In this document: piece by piece, positions 55,959 to 63,279 of the stretch
Layout of the letters: every line of letters begins with the position of its first letter
How positions within the stretch are numbered: position 1 is the stretch's first letter
Assembly (NCBI GenBank): GCA_942492375.1
Contig: CALOEL010000014.1
Span: forward strand, 620,001-684,000
Direction of reading: 5' to 3'
Length of the DNA stretch: 64,000 nucleotides
Origin: JAHEAO01 sp942492375
GTDB taxonomy: Bacteria > Pseudomonadota > Alphaproteobacteria > Rhodobacterales > Rhodobacteraceae
Position numbers and translations under genes: made by a program
The notes under the pieces: model-generated
Databases searched by the model: none
Seen by the model: only the letters and a program-made list of their open reading frames with translations
What the model was told of the DNA's origin: nothing

Positions 55959-57038
55959 TCAGTAACCTGCCTTGATCTTCTCGAACTCGGCGATCATCTT
56001 TTGCTTCAGCTCCGCCGGGACAGGCGACTGGAAGAGCGTCTTGTCCACAAAGGCGTTGATGTCCCCATAGCCGGACGCGGCCAGCACTTCTGGATCGATG
56101 GCGGCCATGCCTTCCGCATTCGCATGGCCATAGCCCCAGGCCGTCACGATATAGTCCGACACCGGCGCAGCCAGGGTGGCATTGATGAAGTCATAGGCCT
56201 TGTCCTCGCTGCCCTCGCCGCCTTCCAGCAGCACATAGCCACAGACCCAGGTAGAAAGGCCCTCATCGGTGTCCTGCTTGATTTCAACTGGCACGCCATC
56301 CGCCTGCAGCGTCGTGGCGGTTTCGTTCCAGGCCCAGGCGATATCGACCTCTTCGCCAGCCATCGCCTGGCTCAGCTCGGTGTTGTCGGTCCAGTAGAGC
56401 CGAACGTTCTGATGGACCTTACGCAGGAAATCCGACGCTTCCTGAAACTGCTCGTCAGTCATTTCCGACCAGTCCGTCAACCCGATGACCAGGCTCGCCA
56501 GAGCATAGGCGTCGTCGACATTGTCCCCGATCGAGACGCGGCCCTCGAATTTCGGATCGGCGAACGCGTGAAGCGACTGGACCTCTGATTCCTCGACCTT
56601 GTCCGTCCGGTAGGTCATCGCGGTGTTGCCCCACTCGAAGGGCACCAGCCAAGCTTGGCCATCCTCTGTCGTCATCAGGTTCTTCATCGCCTTGATGCCG
56701 GGCAGGATGTTGTCCCAGCCCTCGACTCTGGCCGGATCGATCGGCTTCAGCAGCCCCGCTTCGCGCCATTTCACGACGCTCTGGGAACAAGGATGCGCGA
56801 CATCGGCGGTGAAGCCGGAACGAAGTTTCTGAAAGGCCTCCTCTTCGTCGCCGAAAAATGTGAAGGTCGGCGAGTCGCCATGTTTCTCGACATAGGCGGG
56901 ATGGAAAGCAGGATCCTCGTAGCCGGACCAGTCGAAGACGGTCAGTTCGCCATCCTCTGCCGCAGCGGTTCCGGCGACCATCAGCGCGGCAATCAAATTC
57001 GCACCCGCCTTCGCCCAGAAGTTCGCATTTCCCGTCAT
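55959..57038 (-). CDS. Polyamine-type ABC transporter substrate-binding protein (PotD-like)
   Basis: 359-residue periplasmic protein with a signal peptide (AKAGANLIAALMVAGTAAA). ELTVFDWSGYEDPAFHPAYV is the PotD-like opening, followed by VAHPCSQSVVKWREAGLLKP and WGYGHANAEGMAAIDPEVLA. Specific ligand residues cannot be assigned without a model. It is the last gene of the minus-strand unit methyltransferase-tetR-potD, so it is made under TetR control together with them, while its permeases are on the opposite strand. Confidence 0.9.
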   Translation of the reverse strand: MTGNANFWAKAGANLIAALMVAGTAAAEDGELTVFDWSGYEDPAFHPAYVEKHGDSPTFTFFGDEEEAFQKLRSGFTADVAHPCSQSVVKWREAGLLKPIDPARVEGWDNILPGIKAMKNLMTTEDGQAWLVPFEWGNTAMTYRTDKVEESEVQSLHAFADPKFEGRVSIGDNVDDAYALASLVIGLTDWSEMTDEQFQEASDFLRKVHQNVRLYWTDNTELSQAMAGEEVDIAWAWNETATTLQADGVPVEIKQDTDEGLSTWVCGYVLLEGGEGSEDKAYDFINATLAAPVSDYIVTAWGYGHANAEGMAAIDPEVLAASGYGDINAFVDKTLFQSPVPAELKQKMIAEFEKIKAGY

Positions 57039-57062
57039 CGGTCTCTCCCTTGTTGCTGGCTT

Positions 57063-57755
57063 TCAGTCTTGTTGAATGATCGTCCCGTCATGTTCGAAAT
57101 GTTTCGGAAAAAGATTGCCGGCCGCTTCCAGCGCGGTCTGAAGCGCCTCGGGCTGCGTGAACGAAGTGCCGCCGAGCATGAGCCGCAGCCACAACCCTTC
57201 CTGCAGCGCGTACACAGCGGTCGCGGTCCGATCGGGATCGAAGCTGTAGCCGGCCTCGTCTTTCAGCTTCACGCAAAGCTGATGAATCGCCCTGAGGTAA
57301 TCCTCATCATGCGACCAGCAGAGCGCCTGGTAGGCCGGCCGGGTCACCGCTTCGGCCCAGAAGGCAAACCATGCCGCGATCATGCGGGGATTGCATATGA
57401 CAGGATCAAGGTCGGCGACCACCAGCGCCCGCAGTTGCGATGCAGAGCCGGGACCCGCGGCTTCCAGTGCCTCCCGCCAATGCGCGCCATATTCGTCCGA
57501 CATGTATGTCAGCGTTTCGATGAACAGCTTTTCCTTGCTTTCGAAATGGAAGTTGACGATGCCGCGCGACAGGCCCGCCCCGTCGGCGACATCGGCCAGC
57601 GTCGTTGCGGAATAGCCCTTGGTCGCGATTGAATCGATCGTCGCATGGATCAGCTGCTCGCGCCGGAATTCCTTCGAGGCCCGGCGGCGGACCTTGGTCT
57701 CATCGGCAGCATCGGATGCCGTCGTCGCCGGTTTCGCCGTTCGCGGCACGGTCAT
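57063..57755 (-). CDS. TetR family transcriptional regulator (BetI-like)
   Basis: 230-residue repressor. The HTH occupies about residues 30-75: FRREQLIHATIDSIATKGYS, then TTLADVADGAGLSRGIVNFH and FESKEKLFIETL. The C-terminal domain (RMIAAWFAFWAEAVTRPAYQ) resembles the choline sensor BetI. ATG 57755 overlaps the methyltransferase stop by 4 nt. It probably controls the whole island by binding the three related 16-bp sites at 50282, 53011 and 58631; autoregulation follows from the site at 58631, which lies ahead of its own operon. Confidence 0.88.
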   Translation of the reverse strand: MTVPRTAKPATTASDAADETKVRRRASKEFRREQLIHATIDSIATKGYSATTLADVADGAGLSRGIVNFHFESKEKLFIETLTYMSDEYGAHWREALEAAGPGSASQLRALVVADLDPVICNPRMIAAWFAFWAEAVTRPAYQALCWSHDEDYLRAIHQLCVKLKDEAGYSFDPDRTATAVYALQEGLWLRLMLGGTSFTQPEALQTALEAAGNLFPKHFEHDGTIIQQD

Positions 57756-58558
57756 GGCGGTCCTCCCTGTCCGTCAGGGACTTTCTTTCGCGCCGAAAGA
57801 TGGGTCGGACAGTGTTCGCCGCTGTCGAGCACCGTGATCATCGCCCCCCAAGTCTTGATGTTCTTCTTGACCATCGCCTCGCCCACCTCGGCGGCAACCG
57901 TTTCGTAAAGCGGGCCTTTCAGACGCTCCAGTTCCACCCGCGCCTGTTCCCGGTACCACGGGTTCCGGTTCCGGCTGCGCACATCGGTGAATCCCGCACC
58001 GCGTAATGCAGCCTCGTACCGTGCCGCAGAGGCCATGCCGAAGCTCAGTCCTTCGGCTGCAAGATAGGCCGTCATTTCCGGTGATGGGGGACCATCATGC
58101 GAGGTCAGCCAATCGCTTGCCACGAAAACCCCGCCGGGCTTCAGCACACGGTGGATTTCCGCGAACAGGGTCTCCTTGTCCCCGACATGGATCAGCGCGT
58201 CCTTGGAAAAGACAATGTCGAAGCTTTGATCGTCAAACGGCAACGGGCCAGGCGCGCCCCGAACGAAGCTGACCTGATCCGTCAGGCCGTTCTGCGCCGC
58301 GCGTTGCCGGGCCGCGGCAATGACAGGGCCCTCGACGTCAAATCCGGTGATATGGGCCAGCGGAAATTCCGTGGCCAGGAAAGCCGTGACGCCGCCCGAA
58401 CCGCAGCCGATATCTAGAACGTGCTTTCCGGCGAAATCGACGCCCTCGACGATGCGTCTGACTTCATCCGGCCCGCCCGGGCTCAGGAATCCATCGCCCC
58501 AGAGAGCTTCCAGAAACCTGATCGAAAGGTTGTCATATTCGGGTTCGGGATGGCCCAT
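57752..58558 (-). CDS. SAM-dependent methyltransferase, class I
   Basis: 268-residue methyltransferase. Motif I is VLDIGCGSGGVTAFL, motif II FDIVFSKDALIHVGD and motif III VLKPGGVFVASDWL. The arrangement resembles small-molecule N-methyltransferases (phosphoethanolamine or glycine/sarcosine type). ATG 58558 (MGHPEPEYDNLSIRFLEALW) is preferred because of the AGGAGCAGGG site and the conserved beginning; the frame opens 15 nt earlier. First gene of the unit leading to tetR and potD. A methyltransferase within a catabolic island is unexpected; it could move a methyl group off or onto the substrate. Confidence 0.85.
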   Translation of the reverse strand: MGHPEPEYDNLSIRFLEALWGDGFLSPGGPDEVRRIVEGVDFAGKHVLDIGCGSGGVTAFLATEFPLAHITGFDVEGPVIAAARQRAAQNGLTDQVSFVRGAPGPLPFDDQSFDIVFSKDALIHVGDKETLFAEIHRVLKPGGVFVASDWLTSHDGPPSPEMTAYLAAEGLSFGMASAARYEAALRGAGFTDVRSRNRNPWYREQARVELERLKGPLYETVAAEVGEAMVKKNIKTWGAMITVLDSGEHCPTHLSARKKVPDGQGGPP

Positions 58559-58630
58559 TGCCCTGCTCCTCACCGCACGCTCAAAGCGGAATTGTGCAGT
58601 CGCTCCCCCTTAAACGCAACTTGTTTGTTG

Positions 58631-58646
58631 CTGAACGTTCATTCAA
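58631..58646. promoter_or_regulatory. Candidate TetR operator O3, divergent methyltransferase/oxidoreductase promoter
   Basis: CTGAACGTTCATTCAA, containing the perfect 10-bp palindrome TGAACGTTCA. It matches O1 (read on the other strand) at 13 of 16 and O2 at 13 of 16 positions. Located 73 nt ahead of the methyltransferase and 59 nt ahead of the oxidoreductase gene. Confidence 0.6.
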
Positions 58647-58704
58647 TAACTGTGGACAGGGAGCATCGAGAAGCGGTAAAAACAAGAGAAATCCAGGGAA
58701 CGGG

Positions 58705-60327
58705 ATGCCGAAGCCTTACGATGTCATCGTGATCGGTGCGGGTCACAACGGGCTTGTGAATGCCTGCTACCTGCAGCGCGCAGGCCTGAATGTGCTTGTC
58801 GTCGAGAAGAACGACTGGATCGGCGGCGCCGCTGTCAGCCGTGAACTTTCGCCGGGCATCCTCTATTCCAACTGCTCCTATGTCTGCAGCCTGTTCCGCC
58901 CAGAGATCATGCGCGATCTCGAGCTTGCCAAACACGGGCTGCAGATCATCGCATATGAGGGCGGGGCAGTTTTCAAGCAGGATGGCGACTACCTTGCCTC
59001 CTACCGCAATCATCATGCCCACCGCCGCGAATTCGCCCGGCACAACGCCCGCGACGGAGAAGCCTACGAACGCTACGCCCGCGATGTGACCCGTCAATGC
59101 CGCTTCATCCAGCCGCTCTTGATGCGCACCGCCCCCGATCCTGCCAGTCTGAAGCCACGCGACATTGGCGAGCTTTTCTATCTCGTGCGGAAGTTCAACG
59201 AACTCACATCGCGGGAAATGGCCGAAACCGTCCGGTTCTGGACCATGTCGATCTCGGATTACCTCGATGAATATTTCGAAGCCGACGTGATCAAGGCCTA
59301 TCTGGCGATCTCCGGCATCATCGGCACGGCGCTCGGCCCGATGTCGCCAGGCACCGCCTATGTCCTCCTGCATCACTACATGGGCGAGGTCGATGGCAAT
59401 GTCGGTGCCTGGGGCTATGCACGCGGCGGCATGGGCGCGATCACGCAAGCGCTTGGCTCGTCCTTACGTGCCTCGGGCGGCACCATTCTGACCGGGTCGC
59501 AGGTGGCCAGGGTTCTGATTTCGAACGGCCGCGCCTCGGGCGTCGTTCTGGAAAATGGCGACGAGCACTACGCCCGTACCGTGGTGTCGAACGCCGATGT
59601 GAAACGCACCTTCCTGAAACTGGTCGAAGCGCCGGACCTGCCCGCAGATTTCCTCGGACAGGTCCGCAACTTCAAGATTCGCGGCTCCTCAGGCAAGGTG
59701 AACATCGCGCTGGACAGCCTGCCGGATTTCCCGGCCCTGCCAGAGGGCAGCCCCTGCATCCGGGGGGACTTGCATTTCACCGACACAGTGGAACGGATGG
59801 AGCGCGGTTACGACGATTGGAAAGCGGGTCGCTGGTCCGCCGATCCGTTTCTCGACATGATGATTCCAACCACCATCGACCCGACGATGGCACCACCTGG
59901 CAAGCATTTCATGAGTTGTTTCGTGCAATATTGCCCGCCACAGGTCGATGGCCACGATTGGACCGATACCGACCGCGATGCCTTCGGGCAGACCGTCATC
60001 GACCAGATCGCCGATTATTCCCCCGGCTTCAAGGACCGCATCCTGCATATGGAGGTTCGCACCCCGCGCGAGCTCGAGGCCGAGGTCGGCCTGACCGAGG
60101 GCAACATCTTTCAGGGAGAGCTGACCTTCGACCAGCTTCTGTTCAACCGCCCGGTTCCGGGCTACGCGCAGTATCGCAGCCCGGTTGGCGGGCTTTATAT
60201 CTGCGGCTCGTCCACCCATCCCGGCGGCGGCGTGATGGGCGCGCCCGGACGCAATGCCGCGGTGGAAATCCTGCGCGATCTGAAGCGAAACCGCAGCCAT
60301 GTCAGTCCGGCCCATGATGTCCTTTGA
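58705..60327 (+). CDS. FAD-dependent oxidoreductase, phytoene-desaturase (COG1233) family, 1
   Basis: 540-residue flavoprotein. The N-terminal dinucleotide motif YDVIVIGAGHNGLVNACYL and the C-terminal FAD motif SSTHPGGGVMGAPGRNAAVE are typical of CrtI/COG1233 enzymes, which use FAD for desaturation or amine oxidation. ATG 58705 (MPKPYDV) was chosen for the AGGGAACGGG site and conserved beginning. Carotenoid context is absent; in this cluster it is more likely to oxidise a C-N or C-C bond of the imported compound. The downstream gene overlaps by 29 nt. Confidence 0.85.
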   Translation: MPKPYDVIVIGAGHNGLVNACYLQRAGLNVLVVEKNDWIGGAAVSRELSPGILYSNCSYVCSLFRPEIMRDLELAKHGLQIIAYEGGAVFKQDGDYLASYRNHHAHRREFARHNARDGEAYERYARDVTRQCRFIQPLLMRTAPDPASLKPRDIGELFYLVRKFNELTSREMAETVRFWTMSISDYLDEYFEADVIKAYLAISGIIGTALGPMSPGTAYVLLHHYMGEVDGNVGAWGYARGGMGAITQALGSSLRASGGTILTGSQVARVLISNGRASGVVLENGDEHYARTVVSNADVKRTFLKLVEAPDLPADFLGQVRNFKIRGSSGKVNIALDSLPDFPALPEGSPCIRGDLHFTDTVERMERGYDDWKAGRWSADPFLDMMIPTTIDPTMAPPGKHFMSCFVQYCPPQVDGHDWTDTDRDAFGQTVIDQIADYSPGFKDRILHMEVRTPRELEAEVGLTEGNIFQGELTFDQLLFNRPVPGYAQYRSPVGGLYICGSSTHPGGGVMGAPGRNAAVEILRDLKRNRSHVSPAHDVL

Positions 60328-61792
60328 TGTGATCGTCATAGGCGCCGGTCATAGTGGCATGACTGCGGCGGCGCTGCTGGCCCGGCAGGGCCGCAAGGTT
60401 CTGGTGCTGGAAGCGTCGGATCGTACTGGCGGTATGGCCCTGGGTTTGGCCCATGTGCTTCACGGTCTCGAATCCGAGGTCGTCACCGCGCTCGATCTGA
60501 CCAAGCATGGGCTGGAGCAAGGTCCGCCGATACCGACCGTTGCACTGGCGCCGGAAACCGATCCGTTGATCCTCGGGCAAGGCTACGATGGCACTGTCGC
60601 AGGTCCAAGTGCAGAGCATCAGCGCAACTGGCAATCCTTGCGCGAAACACTTTCGTCGCAGGCCGCCACTTTGCGGCGCTTTGTCACCAGCGTTCCGCCA
60701 CAGCCCGGCTCTGCAACGGGTCCCTTGAAGGCCGAGGCGGCCAAGGCGGCACTTGCCCTTCGCAGGGCCGGCAAGCACAGCCTGCGCGAATTTCTTCGCA
60801 TGGCACTGATGCCCGCGGCAGATGTGCTGGCAGAGAGTGACCTCGACCCCCGGCTGGCGGGGCTTTTGGCGTTCGATGCGACTTTGGGCATCGCGCTTGG
60901 ACCCCGTTCGCCCACCTCGATCCTCGGGCTTTACTACCGGCTGGCGGGACAGGGTAGGATGACGTCAGGTGTGGCGGGCTTCCTGGCTGCGCTGGAAAGC
61001 GCCGCACGGTCAGCGGGTTGCGAATTCCGTTTCAGGATGGCGGTCAGGCAGATCATGATCGAAGATGGCCGCGCCATCGGCGTGGTGGCGCATGACGGCG
61101 CTGAACTCCGTGCGCCGCTTGTTCTGTCCGCGGTCAGCCCGGTTTCGACTTTCGGCAGACTCGTCGGCGCGCGACATCTGGATACCGGCTTTGCCCGATC
61201 CGTACGCGCGATCCGTACCAGCGGAAACGTAAGCAGGATCGACCTGGCGCTGAAGCGGCGGCCTAAGTTTCCGGGCGTGGCGGAAGGGACGACGCGGCTT
61301 GTCCTTGCCCCTTCGATCGACCATGTCGAACGGTCATTCAACCCTTCGAAATACCGGGAGTTGCCCGACGCGCCCTGCTTCGAGGCCGTTCTCTCTGCCA
61401 CGTCGGACGATGCGGTCAGCCTCTCCATTTCGGTTCAGAACACGGCGTACAGCCTGAAAGCCGGATGGAGCGACGGCCGCAAGACGCTGTTGACCACGGT
61501 CCTGTCCCAGTTGGAAAAGCTGTGCCCCGGCATCGGCGACACTATCAGCTCGTCAACGGTGCTCGCCCCTCCCGACATCGAGACGCAATGGCAGGTGCCA
61601 GGCGGGCATTGGCACCATGGTGAATGGCAGGTGGACCGCCTGTTCTTCAACCGTCCCGTCTTCGGCGCCGCCGATTACCGGACCCCGATCGACGGCCTTT
61701 TCATCTGCGGCGCGGGAACCCATCCAGGGGGTGGTGTCAACGGTCTGTCCGGGCTGAACGCCGCCCGCGAAATAAGAAGGGCAGGCCGATGA
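60299..61792 (+). CDS. FAD-dependent oxidoreductase, phytoene-desaturase (COG1233) family, 2
   Basis: 497-residue paralogue of the previous gene. FDVIVIGAGHSGMTAAALLA and GAGTHPGGGVNGLSGLNAAR mirror the same two FAD motifs, but the sequence between is quite different. Start at ATG 60299 overlaps the previous gene by 29 nt; ATG 60314 or 60317 (MSFDVIV) would shorten the overlap. Two adjacent members suggest a heteromer or two successive oxidations. Confidence 0.84.
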   Translation: MSVRPMMSFDVIVIGAGHSGMTAAALLARQGRKVLVLEASDRTGGMALGLAHVLHGLESEVVTALDLTKHGLEQGPPIPTVALAPETDPLILGQGYDGTVAGPSAEHQRNWQSLRETLSSQAATLRRFVTSVPPQPGSATGPLKAEAAKAALALRRAGKHSLREFLRMALMPAADVLAESDLDPRLAGLLAFDATLGIALGPRSPTSILGLYYRLAGQGRMTSGVAGFLAALESAARSAGCEFRFRMAVRQIMIEDGRAIGVVAHDGAELRAPLVLSAVSPVSTFGRLVGARHLDTGFARSVRAIRTSGNVSRIDLALKRRPKFPGVAEGTTRLVLAPSIDHVERSFNPSKYRELPDAPCFEAVLSATSDDAVSLSISVQNTAYSLKAGWSDGRKTLLTTVLSQLEKLCPGIGDTISSSTVLAPPDIETQWQVPGGHWHHGEWQVDRLFFNRPVFGAADYRTPIDGLFICGAGTHPGGGVNGLSGLNAAREIRRAGR

Positions 61793-62985
61793 GCGCCCAA
61801 ACCCCCGCACCGGACCTGTCGCGCAGCCCGCAATGGAAGACGCCTTTCCATGAGCGGGTCGAGAGCCTGATGACCGAACGTAAATGGTACGACTGGGCAG
61901 GCTATGCGGCTGCCGAAGTCGTCGAGGACGCAGAGCTGGAATATTTCGCCATCCGCTCGACCGCCGCGCTGTTTGATATTTCGCCGATGGTCAAATACGC
62001 CGTTTGCGGACCAGAGGCCGAAGCCTTCCTGAACCATCTGACGCTGCGGGATGTCGCCAAGCTGAAACCGGGGCGGGTGCACTATACCGCATGGTGCGAC
62101 GATGACGGGCAGGTGCTTGATGACGGGACGCTGTTCCGCTTCGACTCAGAGAGCTTCCGCCTTTGCTGCCAGGAACGGCATCTGCCTTGGCTGCTTGACA
62201 CTGCGTATGGCTATGATGTTTCGATCCGGGACGAGACCGAGGAGATTGCCGGGCTTGCCCTTCAGGGACCGACCGCTGCGGCGCTGTTGCGCGACGCTGG
62301 CATCGACGTGTCGGCGCTGCGGCCCTTTGCCCTGATGGCTCTGCCAGGCAAAATCGGCGGTCATATCTCGCGTACGGGTTTCACCGGTGATCTCGGTTAC
62401 GAACTGTTCGTGCTGAACGCCCGCGCCGGCGCACTTTGGGACCGGCTTTGGACGGCAGGGGAAAGCCGTGGACTTCGTGCCGTCGGAAACCACGCGCTGA
62501 ACATCGCGCGGATCGAGGCGGGGTTCATCGTCGCTAATGCCGACTTCACGACCGGCGATGCCGCCTTGCGCGCCGACCGGCCCAGCCTGCCCGACGAGAT
62601 CGGGCTTGGCTGGATGGTCGATATGGCGAAGAGACATTTCAACGGAAAGCGCGCAATCGCGCGGGCGCGGGCCGCCGGTGGACCGCGGCATGTGCTTGTC
62701 GGTTTGGAAATCGAAGGCAACGAGCCTGCCCATCACGCCATCGTCTATCATTCCAAGCGACGCGAGGCCGGCATAGTCACGGCGGCCATCTGGTCCCCGA
62801 CGGCCAAGCGCAATATCGCGCTTGCCTCTCTCGATGCCGGTTACGCCAAAGGCGACAACCTTTGGGTCGAGATCTACGCCCTGCGCGAGCTGCGATATCA
62901 TAAGCTGATGAAACGAGCGCGAATTGTCGAGCGACCCTTCATAAAGCTGCCGCGCCGCACGGCCACGCCACCGAGGGATTTCTGA
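61789..62985 (+). CDS. GcvT-like aminomethyltransferase (folate-dependent) family protein
   Basis: 398-residue GcvT-fold protein. FAIRSTAALFDISPMVKYAV and ALQGPTAAALLRDAGIDVSA with RTGFTGDLGYELFVLNARAG are the folate-binding domain signatures, and the C-terminal barrel is recognisable (FNGKRAIARARAAGGPRHVL). In the glycine cleavage system or in demethylases (DmdA, DMGDH) this fold transfers a one-carbon unit to tetrahydrofolate. No GcvP/GcvH is present, so it is not the standard glycine cleavage gene. Its presence argues that the pathway releases a methyl or methylene group. ATG 61789 overlaps the previous stop by 4 nt (ATGA). Confidence 0.88.
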   Translation: MSAQTPAPDLSRSPQWKTPFHERVESLMTERKWYDWAGYAAAEVVEDAELEYFAIRSTAALFDISPMVKYAVCGPEAEAFLNHLTLRDVAKLKPGRVHYTAWCDDDGQVLDDGTLFRFDSESFRLCCQERHLPWLLDTAYGYDVSIRDETEEIAGLALQGPTAAALLRDAGIDVSALRPFALMALPGKIGGHISRTGFTGDLGYELFVLNARAGALWDRLWTAGESRGLRAVGNHALNIARIEAGFIVANADFTTGDAALRADRPSLPDEIGLGWMVDMAKRHFNGKRAIARARAAGGPRHVLVGLEIEGNEPAHHAIVYHSKRREAGIVTAAIWSPTAKRNIALASLDAGYAKGDNLWVEIYALRELRYHKLMKRARIVERPFIKLPRRTATPPRDF

Positions 62986-63212
62986 TGCACGGGATCAAGG
63001 TCAGGACCGGTACCGACGATGAGATGCAGATGGAATACCTGAAAACACCCGTCGGTGCGCCCGGCTCGGGCAATGCCCGCTATGCCGCCGCGATGTATTT
63101 CTACAAGCGAGGAATGCTGTCTGCGGAACTGCTGGAAGTCTATCGCAAGTGCTGCAAATTCGATCATGAAGACCCGCACGCGATGGCGCGATACGAGAAA
63201 CTCACGGATTGA
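62985..63212 (+). CDS. Small hypothetical protein (75 aa)
   Basis: ATG 62985 overlaps the GcvT-like stop (TGATG). The protein (EYLKTPVGAPGSGNARYAAA, then MYFYKRGMLSAELLEVYRKC) is rich in aromatic residues with Cys-Cys near the end; no signal or membrane segment. I do not recognise a family. Coupling to the catabolic genes and a strong terminator right after its stop support a real, functional last gene of the operon. Confidence 0.7.
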   Translation: MHGIKVRTGTDDEMQMEYLKTPVGAPGSGNARYAAAMYFYKRGMLSAELLEVYRKCCKFDHEDPHAMARYEKLTD

Positions 63213-63216
63213 AACA

Positions 63217-63240
63217 AACAGGGGCCAAAAGGCCCCTGTT
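63217..63240. terminator. Strong bidirectional terminator
   Basis: AACAGGGGCC-AAAA-GGCCCCTGTT, a 10-bp perfect stem. Read on the minus strand it is followed by TGTTTC, suiting the aldehyde dehydrogenase gene; on the plus strand it ends the operon of the 75-aa protein. Confidence 0.8.
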
Positions 63241-63244
63241 CGTG

Positions 63245-63264
63245 ATGTTTCGCGCGCGAAACAT
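63245..63264. repeat. 20-bp perfect palindrome next to the terminator
   Basis: ATGTTTCGCGCGCGAAACAT reads the same on both strands. It lies 4 nt from the terminator, inside the convergent intergenic region. Role unknown: second terminator stem, protein-binding site or nucleoid-associated element. Confidence 0.5.
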
Positions 63265-63279
63265 GCCAAGTCGTTGAAA

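Noticed and set aside
58705..61792. Carotenoid biosynthesis genes
   Set aside because: The FAD proteins are CrtI-like in fold only; no crtB, crtE, crtY or similar gene is nearby, and the neighbours are amine-catabolism genes.
61789..62985. Glycine cleavage system gcvT
   Set aside because: No gcvH or gcvP follows, and the gene is embedded in the oxygenase/flavoenzyme island; the family fold also serves other demethylases.
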